In this document: in pieces, positions 37,167 to 46,703 of the stretch
How the letters are laid out: every line of letters begins with the position of its first letter
Position numbering within the stretch: position 1 is the stretch's first letter
Origin: Bacteroides cellulosilyticus
GTDB lineage: Bacteria > Bacteroidota > Bacteroidia > Bacteroidales > Bacteroidaceae
Assembly: GCF_020091405.1 (NCBI RefSeq)
Contig: NZ_CP081903.1
Coordinates: 2,790,501-2,854,500 of the forward strand
Length of the DNA: 64,000 nucleotides
Reading direction: 5' to 3'
Notes under the pieces: generated by a model
The model's input: only the letters and a program-made list of their open reading frames with translations
The model's database searches: none
What the model was told of the DNA's origin: nothing
Position numbers and translations under genes: made by a program

Positions 37167-38954
37167 ATGAAAAAGCCTTTTTTAGTGTTTATCAGTATGC
37201 TTTTCTTTCTTTTAGAAAGTCATGCAGCTCCCGTCAGAAATCTAAAAACATTAGTATTGCAACCCGATGACACTGAATTATCACTCTATGCTTCGGGAGA
37301 TGAATTTTTCCACAGGCTTCATGATGAAAATGGTTATACTATTATTGCAGGAGATGATGGTTACTATTATTATGGAATTCAATCATCAGATGGAAAGAAA
37401 ATAGTGCCTAGTATTTATAGAGCGGACCAGCCTATTCCACTTTTGGCAGGCATTTTACCCAATATAGGCATCAGTACGAAAGCATATGCTGAAAGGATGG
37501 AATACTTCAAAACATATTCCACCATATCATTGAAGGAACAGTCGCAAACCCGTTCGACCCATAAGGGGATAATAAACAATATTGTTATATACATTTCTTT
37601 CAAAGACCAACAGACTTTCTTAACTAAAAGAAGTGTATATGATGCCCGATTAAATAGCATGACTAATAGCGCAGGATCTCTAAAGCACTATTATGATGAG
37701 GTTTCTTATGGGCAATTAGATATTCAATCATACCATTTTCCGGCTACAGACGATATGGGAACGGTTACAACTGGTTATGTTGATTACAGAAATCGTGGCT
37801 TTTACCGGGCATATAATGCAACTACGAATCCGGAGGGTTATAGTAGCAGCACGGAGACCGTTGCACGTGAACACAGTTTAGTGGTAAATGCAATTGATGC
37901 TTTGAGAAGTGAAATAGAGCAAACTCTCACAGCAGAAGAGATAGACAGTGACAATGATGGCTATGTGGATAACATCTGTTTTGTCATACAAGGAAGAAGT
38001 GATGGGTGGAGTGATTTGTTGTGGGCACATCGTTGGTCACTCTACACTAGAGAATGTTATATTCACGACAAGAGGGTTATGGACTACGTCTTTCAGCCGG
38101 AAAATCAAGTAACTACCAATACTCTTTGCCATGAGATGTTTCATGCTTTAGGGGCTCCGGACCTATATCACTATAATGATGATGCCAAATATTTAGATCC
38201 AGTGGGAAACTGGGATCTAATGAACAATGGATGGTGCCACATGGGAGCTTATATGAAATGGAAATACAGTGGGCAAATGTGGGTTACAGATATGCCACAA
38301 ATCACGGCATCAGGACGTTTTAATGTCGTAGCTCTTGCTAAAGGGCCTGAAAATGTATGTTACAAGATAGCATCTACGTCGCCTGATGAATATTATGTTG
38401 TTGAATATAGGAAAAAAGAAGGCATTTATGAAAAAAATATCCCTCGCTCCGGAATATTGGTTTATTTGATAAATACCAAAGTTACAGAAGGAAATAGGAA
38501 TGGACCACCCGATGAGGTATATATCTATCGTCCTTATGGTACATTGGAAAGTAATGGAAATATTGATGAAGCTGCTTATCCTACTACTAAAGGTCCTGTG
38601 ATTACGAATCACACCTATCCAACTCCCTTCCTATCCAATGGAGAAGATGGAGGACTACGATTAAGTAATATTGAAATTAATGGGGATATAGCTTCTTTTG
38701 ACATTGAAATAATAACAACTGATATCCATGAGGTGGAAAAAGAAGATGTGGTCGTGTATGCAGACGGGTATTTGATTATAAAGAATGCGGAAGGAATAAG
38801 TCAAATAGAAATTTGCAATATGCAAGGAATAGTCGTTAAGACTATTACCGACTTATCGAACCAGATTCCTATAACGGACTTATCAAGTGGCATTTATATT
38901 ATGCGTGTCAACACCTCATTAGGTGAATACATCAAGAAAATGATAATTAAATAA
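37167..38954 (+). CDS. expressed-orientation M6-family metalloprotease (L2')
   Basis: Identical to 14871-16658. In this copy it lies downstream of the active promoter, though behind a terminator. An exported protease working with a SusC/SusD importer would release peptides at the surface for uptake. Whether its C-terminal sorting-like domain is used is unclear, as no type IX secretion gene is in the window. Confidence 0.88.
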   Translation: MKKPFLVFISMLFFLLESHAAPVRNLKTLVLQPDDTELSLYASGDEFFHRLHDENGYTIIAGDDGYYYYGIQSSDGKKIVPSIYRADQPIPLLAGILPNIGISTKAYAERMEYFKTYSTISLKEQSQTRSTHKGIINNIVIYISFKDQQTFLTKRSVYDARLNSMTNSAGSLKHYYDEVSYGQLDIQSYHFPATDDMGTVTTGYVDYRNRGFYRAYNATTNPEGYSSSTETVAREHSLVVNAIDALRSEIEQTLTAEEIDSDNDGYVDNICFVIQGRSDGWSDLLWAHRWSLYTRECYIHDKRVMDYVFQPENQVTTNTLCHEMFHALGAPDLYHYNDDAKYLDPVGNWDLMNNGWCHMGAYMKWKYSGQMWVTDMPQITASGRFNVVALAKGPENVCYKIASTSPDEYYVVEYRKKEGIYEKNIPRSGILVYLINTKVTEGNRNGPPDEVYIYRPYGTLESNGNIDEAAYPTTKGPVITNHTYPTPFLSNGEDGGLRLSNIEINGDIASFDIEIITTDIHEVEKEDVVVYADGYLIIKNAEGISQIEICNMQGIVVKTITDLSNQIPITDLSSGIYIMRVNTSLGEYIKKMIIK

Positions 38955-38964
38955 AAATGTTACT

Positions 38965-39600
38965 ATGAAAAAATACATTGTCTTTTTACTGCTTAGTAAT
39001 ATCTGTTTCCTCTCATTAGAAGCTCAGACTGTTAAGCATTTTGTTTTTCCAAATGAAATGGAAGCCGTCATCCTCAAAAAAGGAGGAGGTAAATCTTCGA
39101 TGAAACTAAATTATAACAAGGCAACAGAAGAAATGGTCTACTCTGATACTGATGGGCAAAAGAAAGCACTATATCCTATCAGTCAAATTGATACAATATA
39201 CTTTAGTTCAAGGAAATTCATCCCTTCAGGAAAGGGCTTTGAAGAAGTATTGCTGACAGGGAAGTACCCTCTATATGCTTCTTACCGTTGCCGGCTGAGT
39301 GCCGGAACTCAGAATATAGGTTATGGTAGTTCTTCTACAACAGCTGTTGATAACATTTCATCGCTTAACACCGGAGGGGAGATATATCAATTGAAGTTGC
39401 CGGAAAATTATAAAGCTGAGCCTTATACTGTATATGCAATAGCGATTAATGGTCAAAACAAGCATTTCAGGAGAATAAAGGAAATTACAAAGATATTTCC
39501 AGAATTAAAAAAAGAAATAAGCGACTTCCAAAAAAAGAATAAGCTGAAAAATAATAATGATGGAATCATTTCGATTATTCGATATATCTCTTCACTATAA
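38965..39600 (+). CDS. secreted hypothetical (L2')
   Basis: Identical to 14225-14860. Last gene of the cassette, 10 bp after the M6 protease. The 5' two thirds encode the exported beta-rich part, the 3' end a Lys/Asn-rich tail (KKNKLKNNND). Function unknown; possibly a protease partner. Confidence 0.65.
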   Translation: MKKYIVFLLLSNICFLSLEAQTVKHFVFPNEMEAVILKKGGGKSSMKLNYNKATEEMVYSDTDGQKKALYPISQIDTIYFSSRKFIPSGKGFEEVLLTGKYPLYASYRCRLSAGTQNIGYGSSSTTAVDNISSLNTGGEIYQLKLPENYKAEPYTVYAIAINGQNKHFRRIKEITKIFPELKKEISDFQKKNKLKNNNDGIISIIRYISSL

Positions 39601-39645
39601 TTACATTTACATACTTCCTAATATATAGATAAAGATAAATAATTG

Positions 39646-39698
39646 AAACACAAATGCAGGGGGATATTCACATGAGCATACCCTCTGTATTTGTGTTT
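39646..39698 (+). terminator. terminator at the end of L2'
   Basis: Mirror of 14127-14179. It isolates L4 from L2' read-through. The 39699-39984 stretch holds no gene that I can see. Confidence 0.65.
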
Positions 39699-39984
39699 TA
39701 ATCATTTTAGTAAAAGTAGTCTATTCTTACATATTCTATTTCTAGGAACACTAAAATAGATGAGCCAATAAAACAAATGTAAGAATTAAAATCTTTATCT
39801 TATTAAATATAAGCATATTAACCATTATGATGGGATTATATATAGTAGAACATTAGAATGCACATAGACTAGTGGTATTAACATATATGTCTTATTATCA
39901 ATTATATACATTATTATTCTATGAAATATCATAGTTCTCTAAATATTCATATTTATCTGATATAAAACATTATACGTATATTGT

Positions 39985-40003
39985 AGTTCTGCGAAGACTT
40001 TGC
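39985..40003 (+). repeat. switch site of L4
   Basis: AGTTCTGCGAAGACTTTGC, plus strand, same orientation as the expressed site. Central bases GACT as at L1. Confidence 0.85.
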
Positions 40004-42999
40004 GGGTTTCGTATATTGGTATGCAGACACAAGAAGTGGGCATTAAACCGAATGTAAAGATCATAATGAAGCCCGATACCGAGATGCTTGAAGAGGTAAT
40101 GGTGGTAGCTTTCGGTACGGCGAAGAAGTCGGCCTTTACTGGTTCGGCAACGGTCGTTAGTGCTGAAAAGCTTGAGCAGTCACAGGTGACGAGTGTCACA
40201 GATGCTTTGGCAGGTGCTGTGCCGGGTGTGACGCTGACCTCTAATAACGGTGCTCCGGGTGCATCTGCATCCATCAAAATTCGCGGTTTCAGTTCGTTGA
40301 ATGCCGGAAACGACCCTTTGATCATTGTTGACGGTGCTCCTTACAGCGGTGACCTTAGCAATATCAATCCTAATGACGTTGAATCAATGACCGTATTGAA
40401 GGACGCTGCCTCGAATGCACTTTACGGTGCGCGTGGTGCCAACGGTGTGATTATCATCACCACTAAAAGAGCCAACATGAGTGGTGAAGCCAAAGTGACT
40501 TTCGATGCCAAATGGGGTGCCAATACTCGCGCACTGAAGAAGTATGATGTGATTACTGACCCTGCGATGTATTACGAAATGCATTATGGCGCAATGAAGA
40601 ACTATTATATGAACCAAATGAACATGAGCGACCAAGCTGCATGGATTGAGGCAAACAATAATTTGTTTGGCTCCAACGGCGGTTTGGGTTACAATGTCTT
40701 TACTGTTCCCGAAGGGCAATATCTGATTGGACAAAACGGCAAGCTTAACCCCTATGCTACATTGGGTAGGGTAGTGAACTACAAAGGACGTGACTATCTG
40801 CTCACTCCCGATGATTGGGATAAGGTTGGTTCGCGTACCGGCTTGCGTCAGGAGTACAACTTCTCGATAAGCGCAGCCAACGAAAAATCTTCTTTCTATG
40901 TCTCTTTGGGCTATTTAGGAAATGAAGGTATCACTGAAGGCTCTGACCTGAAGCGTCTGACTGGTCGTTTGAAAGCTGATTATCAGGCTAAGAAATGGTT
41001 GAAGGTGGGTGCGAATATGTCGTACGCACGTTTTGACAGCAATTCATTAGGTAACAATGGATCAAGTTCTTCTACTGCTAACGTCTGGGCATTCACTACT
41101 CAGATGGCTCCCATCTATCCCGCTTACGTGCGCAATGCTGACGGAAGCATTATGGTTGATGGCAATGGCATCGAAATGATGGACTACGGTAGCGGTATCA
41201 ATGCCGGTATGCAACGTCCCTTTATTGCTGACGCCAACCCTATTCAGGATAATAAGCTTAACACCAGAAATGCCGAAGGAAACGCCCTTAGCGGTAACGC
41301 TTTTGTGGACATCACTCCGCTGCCGGGACTGAAGGTGACACTGAACGGTACTTTCAACTTGGATGAGACACGTTGGACTTATGTCTACAACCCTTATTAT
41401 GGGCAGTTTGACTCCACAGGTGGTACAGTGAGCAAGTCTCATCAGCGTGATTATGATTATAACCTGCAACAGCTTGTTTCTTATGCCACCTCGTTTGGTG
41501 ACAACAACTTCGACATTTTGTTAGGACACGAATATTACGATTATCGCCTAAACTATCTGGGCGCCAGCAAGTCTAAAATGTTCTCTCAGGATAACCATGA
41601 ATTAGATGGTGCTGTAATTGACGGACAGGCAGCTACTTCTTACAAGAGACGTCGCAATAATGAAGGTTACTTCGGCCGTTTACAGTACAATTTTGACGAG
41701 CGCATTTTCGGTTCCGCTTCTTTGCGTCGCGATGCTTCCTCACGTTTCCACCCGGACTATCGTTGGGGTACATTCTGGTCAGTAGGCGGTGCATGGCTCA
41801 TCAATAAGGAAAGCTGGTTTTACGCTCCATGGGTGCAGGAACTGAAAATAAAGGCGTCTGTTGGTTCGCAGGGTAATGATAATATCGGAGATTTCCGTTA
41901 TACCGATGTATTCGATATCATCAATTCCGACAATAAGGTTGGTACTGCATTTTACAGTAAAGGTACTAAGGATATTACTTGGGAGACCAACACTAACTTC
42001 AATATCGGTGCGGAATTTCAGCTGTGGAACCGCGTGACCGGTAGTATTGAGTACTATAGACGTAAGACTTCGGACATGCTGTTCTCATTCTCTGTAGCTC
42101 CCTCTTTGGGCTATTCTTCCTACTTCGACAATGTGGGTAACATGGTGAACAGCGGTGTGGAAATGGACTTCAACGTGAACATCTTCAACACTCGCAACTT
42201 CACATGGGACGTTAATCTCAATATCTCCACGCTGAAGAACCGCCTGACAATGCTCGACCCCGACAAACAGATTTCTACCGAATACGCTGCCGACGGCAAG
42301 GGATATAAAGGTTATTCCAGCGGTAATTTCTTCATTGCTGAAGACCTGCCCATGTTTACATGGCGCATGAAAGAATATGCCGGAGTGAACGAGGACGGTG
42401 AATCCCTGTGGTATCGTAACACTAAAGATGAAGAGGGAAACGTCACTGGACGTGAAACTACCAAAACTTATGCCGATGCTGACTATTATATCACTGAAGA
42501 GACCTCCATTCCTAAGGTATACGGTGGTTTCGGCACCAAACTGAAAGTATATGGTGTGGACTTTGGTATTAACTTCACATATCAGATTGGCGGCAAGCAG
42601 TATGACGGTACGTATGCCTATTTCATGTCCTCACCTTCTGGTTCGGCCGGTTCCAATTACCACAAGGACTTACTGAATGCTTGGACTCCTGAGAACACCG
42701 GCAGCAATATTCCGCGCTTCCAGCTCAATGACCAGTATTCGGCATCAGCGTCCACACGCTTCCTGACCAATGCCAGCTTCCTGAACATTCAGAACATCAA
42801 CGTGGGTTACACGCTGCCTTCCAGATGGACAAAGAAGATGGCCATCAGTTCATTGCGCCTATACATGTCGGCTGAGAACGTGTTCTACTGGTCTAAGCGT
42901 AAAGGTTTCGACCCGCGTCAGTCGTACAACGAGACCACCAACGCCACTTATTACTCGCCGATGCGTACCATCTCCGGCGGTGTGACATTTGAGTTCTAA
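40000..42999 (+). CDS. L4 SusC-like TonB-dependent transporter, silent (no N-terminus)
   Basis: A 999-residue SusC body starting at TTG within the switch site; an in-frame TGA lies 13 codons before the TTG. Fusion gives SAKTLRVSYIG in frame. TonB-box region EEVMVVAFGTAKKS, plug (RGFSSLNAGNDPLIIVDGAP, LYGARGANGVIIITTKR) and barrel are complete, ending GGVTFEF. Codon use is visibly richer in C and G at third positions than in L1-L3 (for example runs such as CTGCCGGGACTGAAGGTG), suggesting separate ancestry. It sits directly behind the expressed cassette in the same direction, so loss of that cassette would switch it on. Confidence 0.9.
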   Translation: MRVSYIGMQTQEVGIKPNVKIIMKPDTEMLEEVMVVAFGTAKKSAFTGSATVVSAEKLEQSQVTSVTDALAGAVPGVTLTSNNGAPGASASIKIRGFSSLNAGNDPLIIVDGAPYSGDLSNINPNDVESMTVLKDAASNALYGARGANGVIIITTKRANMSGEAKVTFDAKWGANTRALKKYDVITDPAMYYEMHYGAMKNYYMNQMNMSDQAAWIEANNNLFGSNGGLGYNVFTVPEGQYLIGQNGKLNPYATLGRVVNYKGRDYLLTPDDWDKVGSRTGLRQEYNFSISAANEKSSFYVSLGYLGNEGITEGSDLKRLTGRLKADYQAKKWLKVGANMSYARFDSNSLGNNGSSSSTANVWAFTTQMAPIYPAYVRNADGSIMVDGNGIEMMDYGSGINAGMQRPFIADANPIQDNKLNTRNAEGNALSGNAFVDITPLPGLKVTLNGTFNLDETRWTYVYNPYYGQFDSTGGTVSKSHQRDYDYNLQQLVSYATSFGDNNFDILLGHEYYDYRLNYLGASKSKMFSQDNHELDGAVIDGQAATSYKRRRNNEGYFGRLQYNFDERIFGSASLRRDASSRFHPDYRWGTFWSVGGAWLINKESWFYAPWVQELKIKASVGSQGNDNIGDFRYTDVFDIINSDNKVGTAFYSKGTKDITWETNTNFNIGAEFQLWNRVTGSIEYYRRKTSDMLFSFSVAPSLGYSSYFDNVGNMVNSGVEMDFNVNIFNTRNFTWDVNLNISTLKNRLTMLDPDKQISTEYAADGKGYKGYSSGNFFIAEDLPMFTWRMKEYAGVNEDGESLWYRNTKDEEGNVTGRETTKTYADADYYITEETSIPKVYGGFGTKLKVYGVDFGINFTYQIGGKQYDGTYAYFMSSPSGSAGSNYHKDLLNAWTPENTGSNIPRFQLNDQYSASASTRFLTNASFLNIQNINVGYTLPSRWTKKMAISSLRLYMSAENVFYWSKRKGFDPRQSYNETTNATYYSPMRTISGGVTFEF

Positions 43000-43023
43000 A
43001 CCTAAAACATAGATTATAATAAT

Positions 43024-44652
43024 ATGAAGAAGAATATATTCAAACTATTTTCGGCCATGGCGATATCGGCTACGGTATTGACAGGCTGTATAGAAGAGAT
43101 TTTCCCTGAAAACTCTACCGCAACCTCCGAGCAAATCGGTGCTTCGGCTTCAGCGCTTGAGGCTGCAATCAATGGTCTGCCGTCGCAGATGGTGCAAGGC
43201 TATCTGGTGTACGGAAGGCAAGTTCGCGAAAGCGACCTCGCTTACCCTTCGCTGATGCTGGTTCAGTCCGAACTTCTGGGTGATATTGTTGCCACAGAAT
43301 ACGGTTATGACTGGTGGTGGCGCTACAGCGCAAACTACGGCATGGCTGATAACACTTATGAGTCGTTCCTGCCTTACTTTGCCCTGTATAAGTTTATCAA
43401 GTCGGCCAATGATGTGATAGCAGTAGTTGATGTTACCGACCCCACCATTTCCGATGAAATGCGTGGATACGGAAGTATGGCTCATGCCTTCCGTGCTTTG
43501 GACTATTATACACTGATGGTGCTTTTCGAACCGGTGGAAAACATCTACACCGATTGCAGCAAGATATTGGGACTTACAGTGCCCATCGTGACCGAGGCGA
43601 CCACCAACGACATGGCTAAAAACAATCCACGTGCAACACGTGAGGAGATGATGGCTTTCATACTTTCTGATCTTGACAAGGCCGAAATCGGTTTAGCAGA
43701 TTACACGCCTACTAGCAAAACTTTCCCCGACTTGTCAGTGGTGTATGGCTTGAAGGCCAAGGTGTATATGTGGAATGGAGAGTATGCCAAGGCAGCCGAG
43801 TATGCCCGCAAGGCTATCGATGCGTCGGGTGCAACGCCCATGACTGCCGCACAGTGGAACAACTCCATCACAGGCTTCAACACCGCCACTTCTTCATGGA
43901 TGTGGTATCTCCATCCCACAGCCTCCAATATGGGTAATCTTGCTAACTTTATAGGTCACATCTCCAATGAGGCTGGCTGGGGTTATGCGGACTTGTCGAA
44001 ACTTCAGATAGCGCGTTCGCTCTATGACGAGATAGCCGACAACGACTTCCGTAAGTACTCTTTCCTCGATCCGGACAGAAGTTTCTATAATTATCAGTCG
44101 GTGCAAGGCAAGGAGTGGCTGGATGAACAACCCGACTATATGTCGCTGAAGTTCCGTTGCGTCAATGGTGACTACAAGATTTACTCCGTTGGTGCAGCCG
44201 GTGATATCCCCGTAATGCGTGTGGAAGAAATGTATTTCATAGAGGCCGAAGCCGTAGCTGCCAGTCAGAATGTGGCGGCAGGCGTGCAGCTGCTGAACGA
44301 TTTTATGAAACGATACCGTCAGCCTGACTATAACTGTGTGCTGACCGACCTACGTGCTGTTCAGCTTGAAGTGCTGAAGCAAATGCGCATCGAGTTCTGG
44401 GGTGAAGGCATCGCATTCCCCACGGCCAAGCGTCTGAAACCGGGTGTAATCCAGAACTATGAGGGAACCAACTACATAGAGGATATTTTCAAGATAAACT
44501 GTGAAGGCGTGAAACCCAACTGGGCATTGGTGATTCCAAAAGATGAAGTGGATTCAAATATAGCTCTCCAGGGCAAGAACAATCCTGATCCTTCAGGTTC
44601 CATCCCCACACGTCCTACTCCGATAGGCACGTATGCACCGGGTAATAATTAA
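43024..44652 (+). CDS. L4 SusD/RagB-family lipoprotein
   Basis: A 542-residue SusD with lipidation motif ATVLTGC (Cys22). SusD features: AHAFRALDYYTLMVLFEPV, GLKAKVYMWNGEYAKAAEYA, VMRVEEMYFIEAEAVAASQ, QMRIEFWGEGIAFPTAKRL. The C-terminal tail is proline-rich. It is 25 bp after L4 SusC and shares its C/G-rich codon use. Overall layout resembles L1 SusD more than L2 or L3 (GDIPVMRVEEMY against SDIPLMRVEEMY). Confidence 0.92.
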   Translation: MKKNIFKLFSAMAISATVLTGCIEEIFPENSTATSEQIGASASALEAAINGLPSQMVQGYLVYGRQVRESDLAYPSLMLVQSELLGDIVATEYGYDWWWRYSANYGMADNTYESFLPYFALYKFIKSANDVIAVVDVTDPTISDEMRGYGSMAHAFRALDYYTLMVLFEPVENIYTDCSKILGLTVPIVTEATTNDMAKNNPRATREEMMAFILSDLDKAEIGLADYTPTSKTFPDLSVVYGLKAKVYMWNGEYAKAAEYARKAIDASGATPMTAAQWNNSITGFNTATSSWMWYLHPTASNMGNLANFIGHISNEAGWGYADLSKLQIARSLYDEIADNDFRKYSFLDPDRSFYNYQSVQGKEWLDEQPDYMSLKFRCVNGDYKIYSVGAAGDIPVMRVEEMYFIEAEAVAASQNVAAGVQLLNDFMKRYRQPDYNCVLTDLRAVQLEVLKQMRIEFWGEGIAFPTAKRLKPGVIQNYEGTNYIEDIFKINCEGVKPNWALVIPKDEVDSNIALQGKNNPDPSGSIPTRPTPIGTYAPGNN

Positions 44653-44683
44653 CCAACAAGTTAACTTTTAATAGAATTTGTAT

Positions 44684-46570
44684 ATGAACAAGATAAAGAA
44701 CATATTGAGTGCCATGCTTTTGCTGGCACTTCCACTGGCTTTCACTGCCTGTGGTGACGATGTGGAATATTCACCTGCTGACAAACCTGTAAACGCCCAA
44801 GTGTATTTCCCGACCACAAATGGTGCGACTGTTGATTTGAGCAAAGACAAGACATCGTTCGACGTGACTCTTATGCGTGCCAAGACTGATGAGGCGATTA
44901 CCGTGCCTATTACAGCTACGGGGGGTGGCAGCTTTTTCACTATTCCAGCTTCTGTCAGCTTTCCCCAAGGCGTTGACAAGGCTGTGTTGTCCATCAGCTA
45001 TAACCCCGAGTCGCTGGAGTATGATGCATATTCTGAAATCAAACTGACTATTGGAGATGAAAGTGCGACCACTCCTTACGGTATGGCTCAGTATGTGTTC
45101 AAGGCGGGTATTCCGGCTCCTTGGACTTCTCTGGGGAAGGCTACTTTCAGCGATGCTTTCTTGTTTGCCAATAAATATAGTGTGGAGCTGCAACGCAACG
45201 ATCTCAATCCGAGTTTATATCGTCTGGTTGATCCGTATTCTGAAGGGTTAACTAAGGAAGGCTTTACTTCTAATGGCGACCAGAGCCCCTACGTGGAATT
45301 CACCCTATTGAAGCCGGGAGACAAGATAGGCAATGTGACCATTACAATGGAAGATCTGGTTTATTTCCCATATTACTGTACCGGTTTCTTTAATACATCA
45401 AATGACTATAATACAAATGTTGACGCCCACCATCCTTCCGACTTCTCCAGCCTTAACAGCGAAGCTGCTTGGACGTTCAACAGGGTTCTCCAGTATCAGG
45501 CTGATGGCACACCTGCAGGAGTGCAGCTTGCCCCATATTACTATATGGATGGACATGGCGGATGGAACAACACGCAGGCCGACGGTGTTGTGACCATCAT
45601 TTTCCCTGGAGCTGTGCTTTCCGACTTCTCCGTAACCATGGAGTATAAGGGTAGCCTTACCGACCCCAGTGGATATAATTATGCCCTGGCTGCTGTGGAA
45701 CTTGGAGCTGATGTGACAGAAGCTCGTTTGGCTCTTGTTCCTGCTAGCGCTGACCTGGATGAAGTGGTTGATGGCATCATTGAGGAAACGATTGAGTATG
45801 TTTCTCTCAAAGAAAACGGTGAGGTTAAATTACAGGCTTCCGGCAATGGCGTATATTACTTGGTGGCTGTGTCGTATGGTGCCAACCCGGATGGTGAGAC
45901 TGAGGCTCAGGAAGCGTCTTATATTGAGTTCAAGCACGTGGCTTCTTCAGAACCTGCGACTCCGATTGAAGCCTATGCGGGCGATTGGACTCTTGATGGC
46001 GTAATTGGTAACAGAAGGTACACCTTGCCTGTTACTATTACCAAGGTTGACGAGAAAACCTTGACTGTGCAGGGTGCGCTTCCTTTGGAAGGTTATGATG
46101 ACACTTTCACTTTATCGTATGATGATGGACGGGGATATGTCATTCTGAAACCGCAGGCAGTGGCTCCTCTCAATGATGATCCGATGCGGGTAGTTCCTTT
46201 AAACTTGGACGCCGGTAGTTTTACTAGCACGGAAACTATGACAGGACGTATGTCGGACAATAGCATCGTTTTTGAAAATACGTTTGGTAATCAAGGCAAT
46301 TGGACGTCATTTGCTTATCTGGCCAGTACTGAAGAAGGCGCTAGTTTGATATCTTATTATTCTTCGGTATTCGCACCGCTTGCCAGCCAAGCACAGGCGC
46401 TTAGCTTTAAATCGCTTGCTACCGTTGCTGTCAGGGATATGAAGTTGGTGAAAGTTGCTCCCGAAAAGACTGCCAAATCAGTGAATCTTAATATATTCAT
46501 CAAAAACTTGAATGGTAATAGCTGGGAAAGACGTTCGCTTGATACGGGAATGCCCGTCTTGAGGAAGTAA
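44684..46570 (+). CDS. L4 multi-domain surface lipoprotein
   Basis: About 628 residues from the ATG at 44684 (a TTG at 44678 is less likely). SPII signal ending LAFTAC (Cys23). Three parts: an N-terminal Calx-beta-like domain (VTLMRAKTDEAITVPI), a middle domain with LYRLVDPYSEG that is shared with the L1 lipoprotein at 8321, and a C-terminal beta domain (YAGDWTLDGVIGNRRYTLP). It follows SusD by 31 bp and is closed by a terminator, so SusC-SusD-lipoprotein form the L4 operon. Probably a SusE/F-like surface binding protein. Confidence 0.75.
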   Translation: MNKIKNILSAMLLLALPLAFTACGDDVEYSPADKPVNAQVYFPTTNGATVDLSKDKTSFDVTLMRAKTDEAITVPITATGGGSFFTIPASVSFPQGVDKAVLSISYNPESLEYDAYSEIKLTIGDESATTPYGMAQYVFKAGIPAPWTSLGKATFSDAFLFANKYSVELQRNDLNPSLYRLVDPYSEGLTKEGFTSNGDQSPYVEFTLLKPGDKIGNVTITMEDLVYFPYYCTGFFNTSNDYNTNVDAHHPSDFSSLNSEAAWTFNRVLQYQADGTPAGVQLAPYYYMDGHGGWNNTQADGVVTIIFPGAVLSDFSVTMEYKGSLTDPSGYNYALAAVELGADVTEARLALVPASADLDEVVDGIIEETIEYVSLKENGEVKLQASGNGVYYLVAVSYGANPDGETEAQEASYIEFKHVASSEPATPIEAYAGDWTLDGVIGNRRYTLPVTITKVDEKTLTVQGALPLEGYDDTFTLSYDDGRGYVILKPQAVAPLNDDPMRVVPLNLDAGSFTSTETMTGRMSDNSIVFENTFGNQGNWTSFAYLASTEEGASLISYYSSVFAPLASQAQALSFKSLATVAVRDMKLVKVAPEKTAKSVNLNIFIKNLNGNSWERRSLDTGMPVLRK

Positions 46571-46589
46571 GGACTTTCCGAGATATACT

Positions 46590-46639
46590 AAAGGGAGTTT
46601 GCAATTAATCCGTGTGAATATTTGCATACTCCCTTTTTG
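46590..46639 (+). terminator. terminator of the L4 operon
   Basis: AAAGGGAGTTTGCAA (46590-46604) pairs with TTTGCATACTCCCTTT (46621-46636), followed by T-rich sequence. Confidence 0.75.
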
Positions 46640-46703
46640 TTATTCGGGTAATGACCGCATGAAACCTGTATTCTAAGTTTAATTATTCTAATAAATAGTT
46701 TCT

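Larger units (their letters stand above)
31948..40003. repeat. 8,056-bp inverted duplication, right copy (expressed L2' cassette)
   Basis: Reverse-complement match of 13822-21877. Directly repeated switch sites bound it at 31948-31966 and 39985-40003, so the same enzyme could in principle release it as a circle and join the promoter to L4. Confidence 0.9.

Noticed and set aside
44684..46570. L4 lipoprotein as a glycoside hydrolase
   Set aside because: It has no catalytic domain that I can recognise; the visible parts are Calx-beta-like and other beta-rich binding domains.
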